DNA of 42,124 nt, taken from positions 1 through 42,124 of the forward strand of contig UQBC01000023.1 in the NCBI GenBank assembly GCA_900539195.1, in the 5' to 3' direction. Below, in pieces: positions 16,218-23,545 of this stretch (positions are counted from its first letter, which is position 1; each line of letters opens with the position of its first letter). Below the pieces are notes generated by a model that was not told the origin of the DNA, did no database searches, and was given only the letters and a program-made list of their open reading frames with translations. The DNA comes from an uncultured Oscillospiraceae bacterium. Lineage in GTDB: Bacteria; Bacillota; Clostridia; Oscillospirales; Ruminococcaceae. The position numbers and the translations under genes were made by a program.

Positions 16218-16702
16218 TTATTCACATATTCAACGGAGTTTTCCACAAAAAAAACGAAATTTGCACCACATAGTAGTGGAAAACACATTATTTTCAACAT
16301 TTTCAACCGCTATACCTGTTGAAAAGCGGGTAAATCGGTGCATTATACGCTATGTTATCAACATCGCTGTCGTGTAAATCTGTTACAATATACTGTATGA
16401 CAATAAGAAATTTTCAACTTAACAACCGTTCTCATTTAATTTCCTTTTTGTACCACTATATAACATTATTTGTAAAACGCATTTTTTGATTTCAACCGCC
16501 ACGTTAAAAAAGTTTTCAATGTGCTTTTATCGGAAGTTTTAACAATTTCAACGGAGTTTTCCACCGTTTCTCACAGAATTTCACCGGAGCGAGTTGAAAA
16601 CACGGTAGTTTTCCACACTTTTCTGTTGAAAACTAATATCCGCAGCGTATAATTTTACATATATTTCCTATAATACACTTTGTAATCATGAATTGTTGAA
16701 AA
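16218..16702. other. Dense cluster of DnaA-box-like 9-mers, candidate origin element
   Basis: About sixteen sequences near the DnaA box TTATCCACA lie in 485 non-coding bases. Examples are TTATTCACA (16218), TTTTCCACA (16239, 16609), TTTTCCACT (- strand, 16275), TTTTCAACA (16291), TTTTCAACC (16300), TTATCAACA (16355), TTTTCAACT (16411), TTTTCCACC (16557), and - strand copies at 16317, 16592, 16624 and 16694. Both strands are used. Genes to the left (VTC, DUF4956, aroF-type, tyrS) point left and those to the right point right. dnaA begins 3.6 kb away. This fills most of the 773-base gap from 15945 to 16717. Confidence 0.65.
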
Positions 16703-16717
16703 AAGGAGCGTATAAAA

Positions 16718-16984
16718 TTGGTAAAGGCAGTGAACAAACTGGTGCTTGAGATAAACAACACTGAAAACGAATATTTTGAAAAGGCGATTTTCTATATCCG
16801 TCCCGAAATGTCATGCAGCAGCAAGCTGAGAAGTCAGGCACAGTTATATCTGAACGGCATAAGTCTTGAAAAAGCAGGGAAGAGTCCCCACAAAAACAAG
16901 CTTCCCTTTATAATAGGTGCAGTTATCGGAACGGTCGGCGCAGGGATAGTGTCTGCAATATTGCTTCTGACAGGAGTATTATAA
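16718..16984 (+). CDS. Small membrane protein, unknown
   Basis: 88 aa. A soluble N-terminal part of about 60 residues (VLEINNTENEYFEKAIFYIR) is followed by a basic stretch (KSPHKNK) and one glycine-rich membrane helix (LPFIIGAVIGTVGAGIVSAILLL, residues 62-84). The start is TTG behind AAAAAAGGAGCG. I do not recognise the family. It is likely a tail-anchored protein in the cell membrane. Its position between the DnaA-box cluster and pyk is notable; one DnaA-like 9-mer touches its ribosome binding site. Confidence 0.65.
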   Translation: MVKAVNKLVLEINNTENEYFEKAIFYIRPEMSCSSKLRSQAQLYLNGISLEKAGKSPHKNKLPFIIGAVIGTVGAGIVSAILLLTGVL

Positions 16985-17099
16985 ACTTTTCCGTATATCC
17001 TTCAAAAACTCTGTTTTCCTCTGTTGCCGGAAATCCGGATAATAACTCACTGTTAACGTCTTTTTATACACTCCGATAAATCCGCAATATCATATTGCC

Positions 17100-17239
17100 C
17101 CGCCGTCAACGCAAGTTTTGCCATTCTCCGGCTTTGCAAAAGGCGAATTTGAAGCGGCTCACAGCCGCACCGCCGTCAACGCAAGTTTTGTCATTCTCTG
17201 CTTTTGAAAAAGGCAAATTTGAAACGGCACATTGCCACT
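17100..17239 (+). repeat. 70-bp tandem duplication of the hairpin repeat family
   Basis: Two copies (17100-17169, 17170-17239) beginning CCGCCGTCAACGCAAGTTTTG and ending near GCGGCT-CAC-AGCCGC in the first. The second copy has drifted (AAACGGCACATTGCC). Unlike most family members, no gene stop abuts it; the next gene (pyk) points away. The rest of 16985-17283 shows nothing else I can support. Confidence 0.65.
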
Positions 17240-17283
17240 GTGTAAAATTTTTGTAAAATTTGTCACCGTAACTTGTTTTTCTG

Positions 17284-17312
17284 TTGCTATTAAAGCCGGA
17301 AAATGTTATACT
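17284..17312 (+). promoter_or_regulatory. Probable promoter of pyk
   Basis: TTGCTA (17284-17289), 17-nt spacer, TATACT (17307-17312). Confidence 0.65.
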
Positions 17313-17384
17313 GATTATGACCGTTTTTAATATGCAAACGGTATGAAAAATGTATGGACAGCTTTATCGTAAGAAAGGATATTT

Positions 17385-19145
17385 ATGAAAAAGACAAAGA
17401 TAGTATGCACCTTAGGTCCCGCAACAGATGATGACAACGTTCTGCGTGAGCTTATAAAGAGCGGTATGGACTGCGCCCGTTTCAATTTTTCACATGGTAC
17501 CCACGAGGACCACAAAAAGCGTTACGAGCAGGTTGAAAGAATAAGAAAGGAACTCAGACTTCCTATACCGGCTATTCTTGACACAAAAGGTCCCGAGGTA
17601 AGAATAAAGAGCTTCAAGGACGATAAGCCCGTAGAACTTAAGACGGGCAGTGAATTTACACTCACGACAGAAGATGTTATCGGTGACGAAAAGAGAGCCG
17701 CCATAAACTATCCCAATCTTGCAAGCGACATTGAAACAGGTGTTACTATCCTTATAGACGACGGTCTGCTTGAACTTAAGGTAACAGAGATTGACCGCAA
17801 GGAGAGCGGCGACGATATTCGCTGTAAGGTTATCCACGGCGGTATGTTAAAACCCAACAAAAGCTGTAACTTCCCCGGCATACATCTTTCAATGCCCTAT
17901 CTCAGCGAGCGTGACAAGAGCGATCTGCTTTTCGGCATAAAGACAGGCTTTGATATAGTTGCGGCAAGCTTTGTGACCCGTGACGAAGATATAATACAGA
18001 TAAGAAAGCTGCTCGACGAGAACGGCGGCAAGGATATAAGCATAATAGCAAAGATTGAAAATCAGGACGGTGTTGACAATATCGACGATATTCTCCGTGT
18101 TGCAGACGGTATAATGGTGGCAAGAGGAGATATGGGCGTAGAGATTCCGTTTGTTGAGATACCCAGAATCCAGAAAGAACTTATCCACAAGGGCTACAAC
18201 GCAGGCAAGCAGGTAATAACCGCTACCCAGATGCTTGATTCGATGATAAAGAATCCCCGCCCGACAAGAGCGGAAACAACAGACGTAGCAAATGCCATCT
18301 ATGACGGCACAAGCGCAATTATGCTTTCGGGCGAAACCGCCGCAGGCGCATATCCTATTGATGCGGTAAAAACAATGAAAGCTATCGCTGTAAAGACAGA
18401 GCAGGATATAGACTACCGCAAGCGTTTCTTCACAAGAGAAAACGAGGGTGTACCGAACGTTACAAACGCAATAGCGCACGCAACGGTAACAACCTCGATT
18501 GACCTCGGTGCAACCGCTATACTTACTGTAACAAAGGGCGGACGCACAGCAAGAACATTATCAAAGTTCCGTCCCACCTGTCCTATAATTGCGGCTACCA
18601 CAAGCGAAAGAGCACAGCGCCAGCTTAATCTTTCGTGGGGAGTTATCCCGATAAAGTCGGAAGAGATGAGCGACAGCGACTCGCTTTTTGACCACGCAGT
18701 AACAAGAGCTATGGAAGAGGGACTTTTAAAGGACGGAGATCTTATAGTTATCACCGCAGGACTTCCGCTCGGAGTTTCCGGTACAACGAATATGATGAAG
18801 GTGCATATTGTCGGAGATGTTCTGCTTAAAGGCAAGGGTGCGACCGCAAAAGCAGTGACCGCCCCCGTCTGCGTATGCAAGAACGAGGAGGACGCAATAA
18901 AGCTCTGCCATTCCGGCGATATTCTTGTTATCCCCAAGACGAGCAATAATATAATGTCCGTACTCAAGAGCGCCGCAGGAATTGTGGTAGAGGATACAAA
19001 CCCCGACTGCCATGCGGCTGTTGTAGGTCAGGCTCTTGATATTCCCGTGATTTACGGCGCAGAAAATGCCTCAAACGTTTTAAAGAGCGGTGTCACAGTT
19101 ACAATTGATGCCGAAAAAGGCCTGATCCGCTCCTCCAACAACTAG
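17385..19145 (+). CDS. pyk: Pyruvate kinase with C-terminal PEP-utilising-type domain
   Basis: Makes pyruvate and ATP from phosphoenolpyruvate and ADP. The 586 aa match the long Bacillus-type enzyme. It has the N-terminal KTKIVCTLGPA, FNFSHG, the active-site Lys region IAKIENQDGVDNID, ARGDMGVEIP, and MLDSMIKNPRPTRAETTDVANA. An extra C-terminal domain of about 110 residues resembles the PEP-utilising mobile domain. Its usual TSH motif reads DCH (NPDCHAAVVG), so the histidine is kept; whether it is phosphorylated is unknown. The start has an AAGAAAGGA site. The stop TAG shares its G with the following repeat hairpin. Confidence 0.95.
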   Translation: MKKTKIVCTLGPATDDDNVLRELIKSGMDCARFNFSHGTHEDHKKRYEQVERIRKELRLPIPAILDTKGPEVRIKSFKDDKPVELKTGSEFTLTTEDVIGDEKRAAINYPNLASDIETGVTILIDDGLLELKVTEIDRKESGDDIRCKVIHGGMLKPNKSCNFPGIHLSMPYLSERDKSDLLFGIKTGFDIVAASFVTRDEDIIQIRKLLDENGGKDISIIAKIENQDGVDNIDDILRVADGIMVARGDMGVEIPFVEIPRIQKELIHKGYNAGKQVITATQMLDSMIKNPRPTRAETTDVANAIYDGTSAIMLSGETAAGAYPIDAVKTMKAIAVKTEQDIDYRKRFFTRENEGVPNVTNAIAHATVTTSIDLGATAILTVTKGGRTARTLSKFRPTCPIIAATTSERAQRQLNLSWGVIPIKSEEMSDSDSLFDHAVTRAMEEGLLKDGDLIVITAGLPLGVSGTTNMMKVHIVGDVLLKGKGATAKAVTAPVCVCKNEEDAIKLCHSGDILVIPKTSNNIMSVLKSAAGIVVEDTNPDCHAAVVGQALDIPVIYGAENASNVLKSGVTVTIDAEKGLIRSSNN

Positions 19146-19215
19146 CGGCAATGTGCCGCTTCAAGTTCCGCCTTTGGAATTGTTTGAGCTATCCGCAGGA
19201 TAGTGAAACGGCGGG
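19145..19215 (-). repeat. Stop-proximal structured repeat at the end of pyk
   Basis: The G of the pyk TAG begins GCGGCA-ATG-TGCCGC, followed by CAAGTTCCGCC and, later, CGCAGGATAGTGAAACGGCGGG. CCGCC can pair with GGCGG. It is the same subtype as the element after the DAHP synthase gene. Confidence 0.7.
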
Positions 19216-19237
19216 ATTACACAAAGCAATAAAGTTA

Positions 19238-19272
19238 AGCGGTTACAGTGATATGCTGTGACCGCTTTTTGT
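19238..19272 (+). terminator. Intrinsic terminator of pyk
   Basis: AGCGGTTACAG (19238-19248) pairs with CTGTGACCGCT (19256-19266, one G-U), followed by TTTTTGTATT. Confidence 0.85.
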
Positions 19273-19357
19273 ATTATTATATTTTAACTGTCATCTCTCC
19301 TCACCAACCCTTCCAAAACCGCACTACCCCTTCGCTCAGCACAACGTCCTTGCCTCC

Positions 19358-19410
19358 CTTGCCAAAGGTGAGCTTCTATTGCTGAGCAAAGCTCAGCCAA
19401 CTATTGAGGG
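19358..19410. repeat. 53-bp direct repeat, copy A
   Basis: CTTGCCAAAGGTGAGCTTCT onward to GAGGG, containing the small hairpin GCTGAGCAAAGCTCAGC. It is repeated at 19810-19862 with one mismatch, and the first 19 bases recur near 12307. Confidence 0.75.
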
Positions 19411-19661
19411 TTCTTCACACCAACACCGCCGGAAACATTTTCCATGCCAACAAGAAGTTAATATTTTCGTGAGTGTATCAGTGCAACTGCACTAACATTA
19501 ACCTTTCAAAAAAACGCCACTAGCCTGAGATATATGTACTAACCTGCGGACGTGTAGCGTTAAGCGTCCCTGCATTGACAGGATATACAATGTTCCGGTG
19601 GTTATTCGAGTTTAGCCAACACCCCAGCGGGGTACGGGTGTGGGTAAGGAAAGAGGGAGCC

Positions 19662-19737
19662 ACGAGGGAGAAAACCTAAGGGATAGGGTTAGGGGCTGCA
19701 AGTCCCTCACCCTAGTCCCTTTGGTTGTCTCCCTCGT
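19662..19737. repeat. Long near-perfect inverted repeat (76 nt)
   Basis: ACGAGGGAGA (19662-19671) pairs with TCTCCCTCGT (19728-19737). Further inside, AACC/GGTT, AAGGGA/TCCCTT, AGGGT/ACCCT and GGG/CCC continue the stem to a loop around CTGCAAGT. No T-run follows. It could be a MITE-like element or a structured RNA; the sequence alone does not decide. Confidence 0.65.
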
Positions 19738-19809
19738 TAATAGCAGCAACGTTATTAAATGGAATAGCGAACCCGAGAAGTGCTGTCAGACAAAAAGAAC
19801 TATCGGTAG

Positions 19810-19862
19810 CTTGCCAAAGGTGAGCTTCTATTGCTGAGCAAAGCCCAGCCAACTATTGAGGG
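19810..19862. repeat. 53-bp direct repeat, copy B
   Basis: Same as 19358-19410 except one base (GCCCAGCC for GCTCAGCC). Confidence 0.75.
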
Positions 19863-19936
19863 ATTGTCACACCACACCTCTCCCCACACCACCCCAATTC
19901 AAAATCACCGCCACAGGCAAAGCACGGATGCTTGTA

Positions 19937-20053
19937 ACGGTCGCACAAAGTCGTTATGCACGGATGCATATAGTCAGCCATACCAAGTCACTGCACGATG
20001 CAGTGACAAAAAATGGCTGACAATGCACGGACGCAGCGACCACAAACGACCGT
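19937..20053. repeat. Nested inverted repeat, cruciform-like
   Basis: ACGGTCG (19937-19943) pairs with CGACCGT (20047-20053). Inside, TCAGCCAT (19974-19981) pairs with ATGGCTGA (20013-20020), enclosing GTCACTGCA-CGA-TGCAGTGAC (19987-20007). A T-rich run of TTTTTCATT-type units (20068-20105) follows. The gap 19146-20275 has no credible gene; short frames in it cross these repeats. Confidence 0.65.
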
Positions 20054-20118
20054 AAAGGCTCACACAATTTTTCATTTTTAATTCTTCATTTTTCATTTTT
20101 CATTAATCATCTCTCCCC

Positions 20119-20150
20119 TTGACACTTCCAAAATAATATGGTATTATAAT
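20119..20150 (+). promoter_or_regulatory. Promoter of dnaA
   Basis: TTGACA (20119-20124), 17-nt spacer to TATTAT (20142-20147); the overlapping TATAAT (20145-20150) has a 20-nt spacer. The leader would be about 120 nt. Confidence 0.7.
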
Positions 20151-20275
20151 CTTAATTATTCTTTTAAGAAAAATCGCAGTTTTTCGCCGTTTTTTTACAC
20201 ATATTTTAATGTATTTGCTGACATTTTATATAATTGTCGGATTTTATTGTGGTTTTTTAAAACAGAGGTGTGATG

Positions 20276-21676
20276 ATGAGCTTTTATAATTCCTTCGAGG
20301 AAATTTTTCAGGAGATGAAAAAGAGACTTACTCTTACTCCTACCGCCATGAAATTGTGGATTGAGCCGTTAAAGCCGCTCAAACTCAATAATAATCATGT
20401 CTTACTATATGTTGAGAGCCAGTTTTCAAAAGATATGACAATGGCAAACTTCAAGACCGTTATGGAAGAAGCTTTCAGCGATATTCTCGGTTTTGACGTT
20501 GAGGTCGATATTCTCTGTTCGGAAGAACTTACAGTTGAACAGAAAGTAAAATACGGCATTGAGTCATATGCGGATTCTTCTCCCAAGGAGCTCCAGAAAG
20601 AACTTGACGATGACGATATCGTAAAGACCCGCCTTAAGAACAGCGAGCTTGCAAGCAATTATCAGCATACCTTTGATACATTTATAGTAGGCGACAACAA
20701 CAAGCTTGCATATGCCGCCTGCAAGGCAGTAGTCCAGGAGTCCAGCACAAGATATAACCCGCTTTATATCTACAGCGAACCGGGACTGGGCAAGACGCAC
20801 CTTCTTTCAGCGGTAAAAAGCGAGATGGAAAAACTTCATCCCGATATGAATATCATTTACACTACAGCAGATACATTCACAGATGATTATGTAAGCAATC
20901 TGCGCACAAAGAGTAATCTTGAAGCGTTCAAACAGAAGTACCGCAGCTGCGATCTGCTTCTCATAGACGATATTCAGTTTATGGCAAACAAGACTGAAAC
21001 ACAGCAGGAACTTTTCCATACGTTCAACAGCCTTTACAATCAGAACAAACAGATCATTTTCACATCCGATAGACCGCCCAAAGAGCTAAACGGCATCGAA
21101 CAGCGTCTTATCGGTCGTTTTGAACAAGGACTTCTTGCGGATATCGCACCGCCTGAGTACGAAACAAGAATCGCTATAATAAAGCGCAAGGCTGAACTTT
21201 ACGGTATGAATCTTCCGGATTCTATAGTAGACTTCCTTGCGGACAAGCTCAAGACCAACATAAGACAGCTTGAGGGCGCTATAACAAAGATAAACGCCCT
21301 GACGCTTGTTACGGGTTCAACGCCCACGCTCAATATGGCTCAGCAGGTAGTCCGTGATATACAGTCAAATCACGAGCCAATTCCGCTGACAGTTGAGAAG
21401 ATAATTGCCGAAGTAGGAAAGATATACAGCGTAACCCCTGAGGATATGCGCTCGCAGAAACGTTCTTCACAGATAAGCACCGCAAGACAGGTCGCTATCT
21501 ATGTTGTAAACAGAATAACAGGTCTTTCATATTCAAATATCGGTGTGGAGTTCGGTAACAGAGATCACTCCACAATAGTCTATGCTATAAATAAGGTGAA
21601 GTCCAGTATCAAGAAGGATCCGTCCTTTAAAGGTATGATAGACGATATGATAAAGAACCTCGGAAACAATGCCTGA
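20276..21676 (+). CDS. dnaA: Chromosomal replication initiator DnaA
   Basis: AAA+ ATPase that binds DnaA boxes and opens the origin. Taken as 466 aa. Domain III starts at YQHTFDTFIVGDNN; Walker A is EPGLGKTH (the usual GGVGLGKTH has two changes), Walker B LLLIDDIQF, and the arginine-finger region RLIGRFEQGL. Domain IV has the DNA-binding signature GNRDHSTIVYA. The frame opens with GTG-ATG-ATG (20270, 20273, 20276). The GTG overlaps the AGAGGTG ribosome binding site, so I choose the ATG at 20276. Its domain IV signature looks standard, so its preferred box should be close to TTATCCACA. Confidence 0.95.
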   Translation: MSFYNSFEEIFQEMKKRLTLTPTAMKLWIEPLKPLKLNNNHVLLYVESQFSKDMTMANFKTVMEEAFSDILGFDVEVDILCSEELTVEQKVKYGIESYADSSPKELQKELDDDDIVKTRLKNSELASNYQHTFDTFIVGDNNKLAYAACKAVVQESSTRYNPLYIYSEPGLGKTHLLSAVKSEMEKLHPDMNIIYTTADTFTDDYVSNLRTKSNLEAFKQKYRSCDLLLIDDIQFMANKTETQQELFHTFNSLYNQNKQIIFTSDRPPKELNGIEQRLIGRFEQGLLADIAPPEYETRIAIIKRKAELYGMNLPDSIVDFLADKLKTNIRQLEGAITKINALTLVTGSTPTLNMAQQVVRDIQSNHEPIPLTVEKIIAEVGKIYSVTPEDMRSQKRSSQISTARQVAIYVVNRITGLSYSNIGVEFGNRDHSTIVYAINKVKSSIKKDPSFKGMIDDMIKNLGNNA

Positions 21677-21688
21677 TTTATGTAAATT

Positions 21689-21719
21689 TCACCGCTTTTA
21701 CCTTTGCGGTGATTTTTTA
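21689..21719 (+). terminator. Intrinsic terminator of dnaA
   Basis: TCACCGC (21689-21695) pairs with GCGGTGA (21706-21712), followed by TTTTTTA. dnaA and dnaN are therefore separate transcripts. Confidence 0.8.
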
Positions 21720-21731
21720 CACAGCAAAAAT

Positions 21732-21965
21732 CATTCAACAAGTTGTTAGTTTTAAACGGTGAAAGTAAGTTTAAAGTGTTTAATGTTGAATTAGTGTTAA
21801 AACTGTTGAAAAATTGTCAAGATCTTTAATCAGCTAATCAACTGACATCTTAACCACCGCAAAACCCAAAAACACAAGGCTGTATCTGCCTTTGTTCAAC
21901 ATTCAACACATTAAACGCCCCCCACCAACACCACCATAATAATTAATATTATTTTATTTATTTAT
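21732..21965. other. dnaA-dnaN gap with DnaA-like boxes and AT-rich tract
   Basis: Six TTCAACA-core 9-mers: CATTCAACA (21732, 21900), TGTTCAACA (21893), and - strand forms at 21784, 21795 and 21804. They are followed by a 30-bp run of only A and T (21936-21965), a candidate unwinding element. The hairpin ATCGCC-TGC... follows at 21964-21978. The dnaA-dnaN gap is a usual site for a Firmicute origin. Confidence 0.55.
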
Positions 21966-22037
21966 CGCCTGCGGCGATATCCTTGCCAATAGGCTGTGGT
22001 GTTAAAAATTCCGACACACGGAGCTATAAACAAAATG

Positions 22038-22068
22038 TTGACATTATATATTTTCCGACTGGAAAATA
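22038..22068 (+). promoter_or_regulatory. dnaN promoter region with 8-bp inverted repeat
   Basis: TTGACA (22038-22043) has no strong -10 at 17 nt; AAAATAAT follows instead. Between and over it lies the perfect inverted repeat TATTTTCC-GACT-GGAAAATA (22049-22068), a likely regulator site. Confidence 0.5.
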
Positions 22069-22095
22069 ATTAACCTAAACTTGAAAGGAAATTCT

Positions 22096-23193
22096 ATGAT
22101 AAAATTCAGCGTTCAGAAAAACGATATATTGGATGCCCTTACGACAACTGCAAAAGCTGCGTCGGCAAAATCAGTGATTACAGCTCTTGAGGGAATACAT
22201 CTGAGCCTTACCGGAAATATGCTTACTGTGACCGGTTATGATCTTGAGCTTGGTATCAAATCTACTATAAAAGTAAACGGCAGTTCAGACGGTGAGCTTG
22301 TTCTCAATTCCCGTCTTATCTGCGATATAGTAAGAAAAATGCCGAGCGGAGAAATAATATTTGATGAATACGAACCTCTGAAGCTCAGCCTAAAGTGTGA
22401 TGATATTACCTATTCAATAATGGGTATCAGCAGTGAAGAATATCCTCTGTTACCGGAACTTTCAAGAGGAGAAAGCTTTGAGATAAGCGAACCTCTTTTA
22501 AAGAGCGTTATCGGACAGACTCTCTACGCTGTTGCTACAATAGATACAAAGCCCGTGCTTATGGGTTCAAAGTTTGAGATCAAGGATAACGAGCTGAATG
22601 TTATATCGGTTGACGGCATAAGAATAGCTATAAGAAAAGAAAGTCTTCTGCATGAGGATTTCGACTTTGTAGTACCTGCCAAGACATTGTCCGAGCTTTT
22701 ACGTCTGCTCAGTGACGATGAGAGTAAGATTGCCACAATTTCGGTCGACAGAAATCAGGGCATATTCAGTATTGACAAGTACACCGTTTTCTCACGTCTG
22801 CTTGAAGGCGATTTCTTTGATTATACAAAGATCATCGGAATGCCCTCCAGCGTAGAAGCTGTAATTAATGTAAGAGAACTTATAGAGTGCGTTGACAGAA
22901 CACTTCTTCTTATCAGCGACAAGATAAAGTCGCCGGTTGACTTTACATTCAAGGACGATACGCTCAGAGTATTCTGTGAAACTGCGATCGGCAAGCTTGA
23001 CCAGAAGATAAAGTGCGACTACAGCGGCGAAGAGTTCAGGATTTCATTCAACAGCAGATATATACTTGACGCTCTCAAGAATACCTACTGCGACAAGGTA
23101 AAGTTCCTGTTTGTACAGAATACGGCGCTTAAGATTGTTCCGCTTGAGGGCGACAGCTTTACATTCATCGTAAGCCCTGTAAGACGCCGATAA
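22096..23193 (+). CDS. dnaN: DNA polymerase III beta sliding clamp
   Basis: Ring-shaped processivity clamp of the replicative polymerase. It is 365 aa, three repeats of the clamp fold, beginning MIKFSVQKNDILDAL and ending FTFIVSPVRRR with the usual C-terminal hydrophobic pocket region. The frame opens at a TTG (22081), but ATG 22096 has GAAAGGAAA at the correct distance. It is followed after 1 nt by two small membrane-anchored proteins and then yaaA-recF. Confidence 0.95.
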   Translation: MIKFSVQKNDILDALTTTAKAASAKSVITALEGIHLSLTGNMLTVTGYDLELGIKSTIKVNGSSDGELVLNSRLICDIVRKMPSGEIIFDEYEPLKLSLKCDDITYSIMGISSEEYPLLPELSRGESFEISEPLLKSVIGQTLYAVATIDTKPVLMGSKFEIKDNELNVISVDGIRIAIRKESLLHEDFDFVVPAKTLSELLRLLSDDESKIATISVDRNQGIFSIDKYTVFSRLLEGDFFDYTKIIGMPSSVEAVINVRELIECVDRTLLLISDKIKSPVDFTFKDDTLRVFCETAIGKLDQKIKCDYSGEEFRISFNSRYILDALKNTYCDKVKFLFVQNTALKIVPLEGDSFTFIVSPVRRR

Positions 23194-23194
23194 T

Positions 23195-23542
23195 ATGGCA
23201 GTTTTCAAAAAGCAAAGAAAATGGATCTATATTGCGTTTGTAATAGTTACGGCAGTAATTATGGCAATAATTATTATTCCTAAGCTTACCGGCAATTTTC
23301 TAATCGGGTCGTGGGAGAGCTCCGACGGACTGAGAAGATTTACCTTCGATAAAAATACACTTACAATAAGTTCCAAGATAAATTCATACAGCGAATTTTA
23401 TGGATATTCATACAAAAATAATATATTAGCATTACAATCAAATAATGAAACAAAATATTATAATGTAAGTATAAAAGGCTCGGAGATAGTAATATCTTCA
23501 TCTGACAGCGACAGTCCTGAGATACTTCATAAGGTGGTATAA
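23195..23542 (+). CDS. Membrane-anchored small protein (paralogue 1)
   Basis: 115 aa. One N-terminal membrane helix (WIYIAFVIVTAVIMAIIII, residues 11-29) is preceded by a basic KKQRK, so the rest should lie outside the membrane. The remaining 80 residues are beta-rich: LIGSWESSDGLRRFTFDKNT, then TISS and YYNVSIKGSEIVIS. The GSW...F pattern resembles lipocalin-like or DUF5640-like small domains. It starts 1 nt after the dnaN stop with no clear ribosome binding site, suggesting translational coupling. It is similar to the next gene. Function unknown. Confidence 0.75.
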   Translation: MAVFKKQRKWIYIAFVIVTAVIMAIIIIPKLTGNFLIGSWESSDGLRRFTFDKNTLTISSKINSYSEFYGYSYKNNILALQSNNETKYYNVSIKGSEIVISSSDSDSPEILHKVV

Positions 23543-23545
23543 ATT

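Noticed and set aside
19640..20055. Two short + strand frames upstream of dnaA
   Set aside because: They run across inverted and direct repeats and lack ribosome binding sites.
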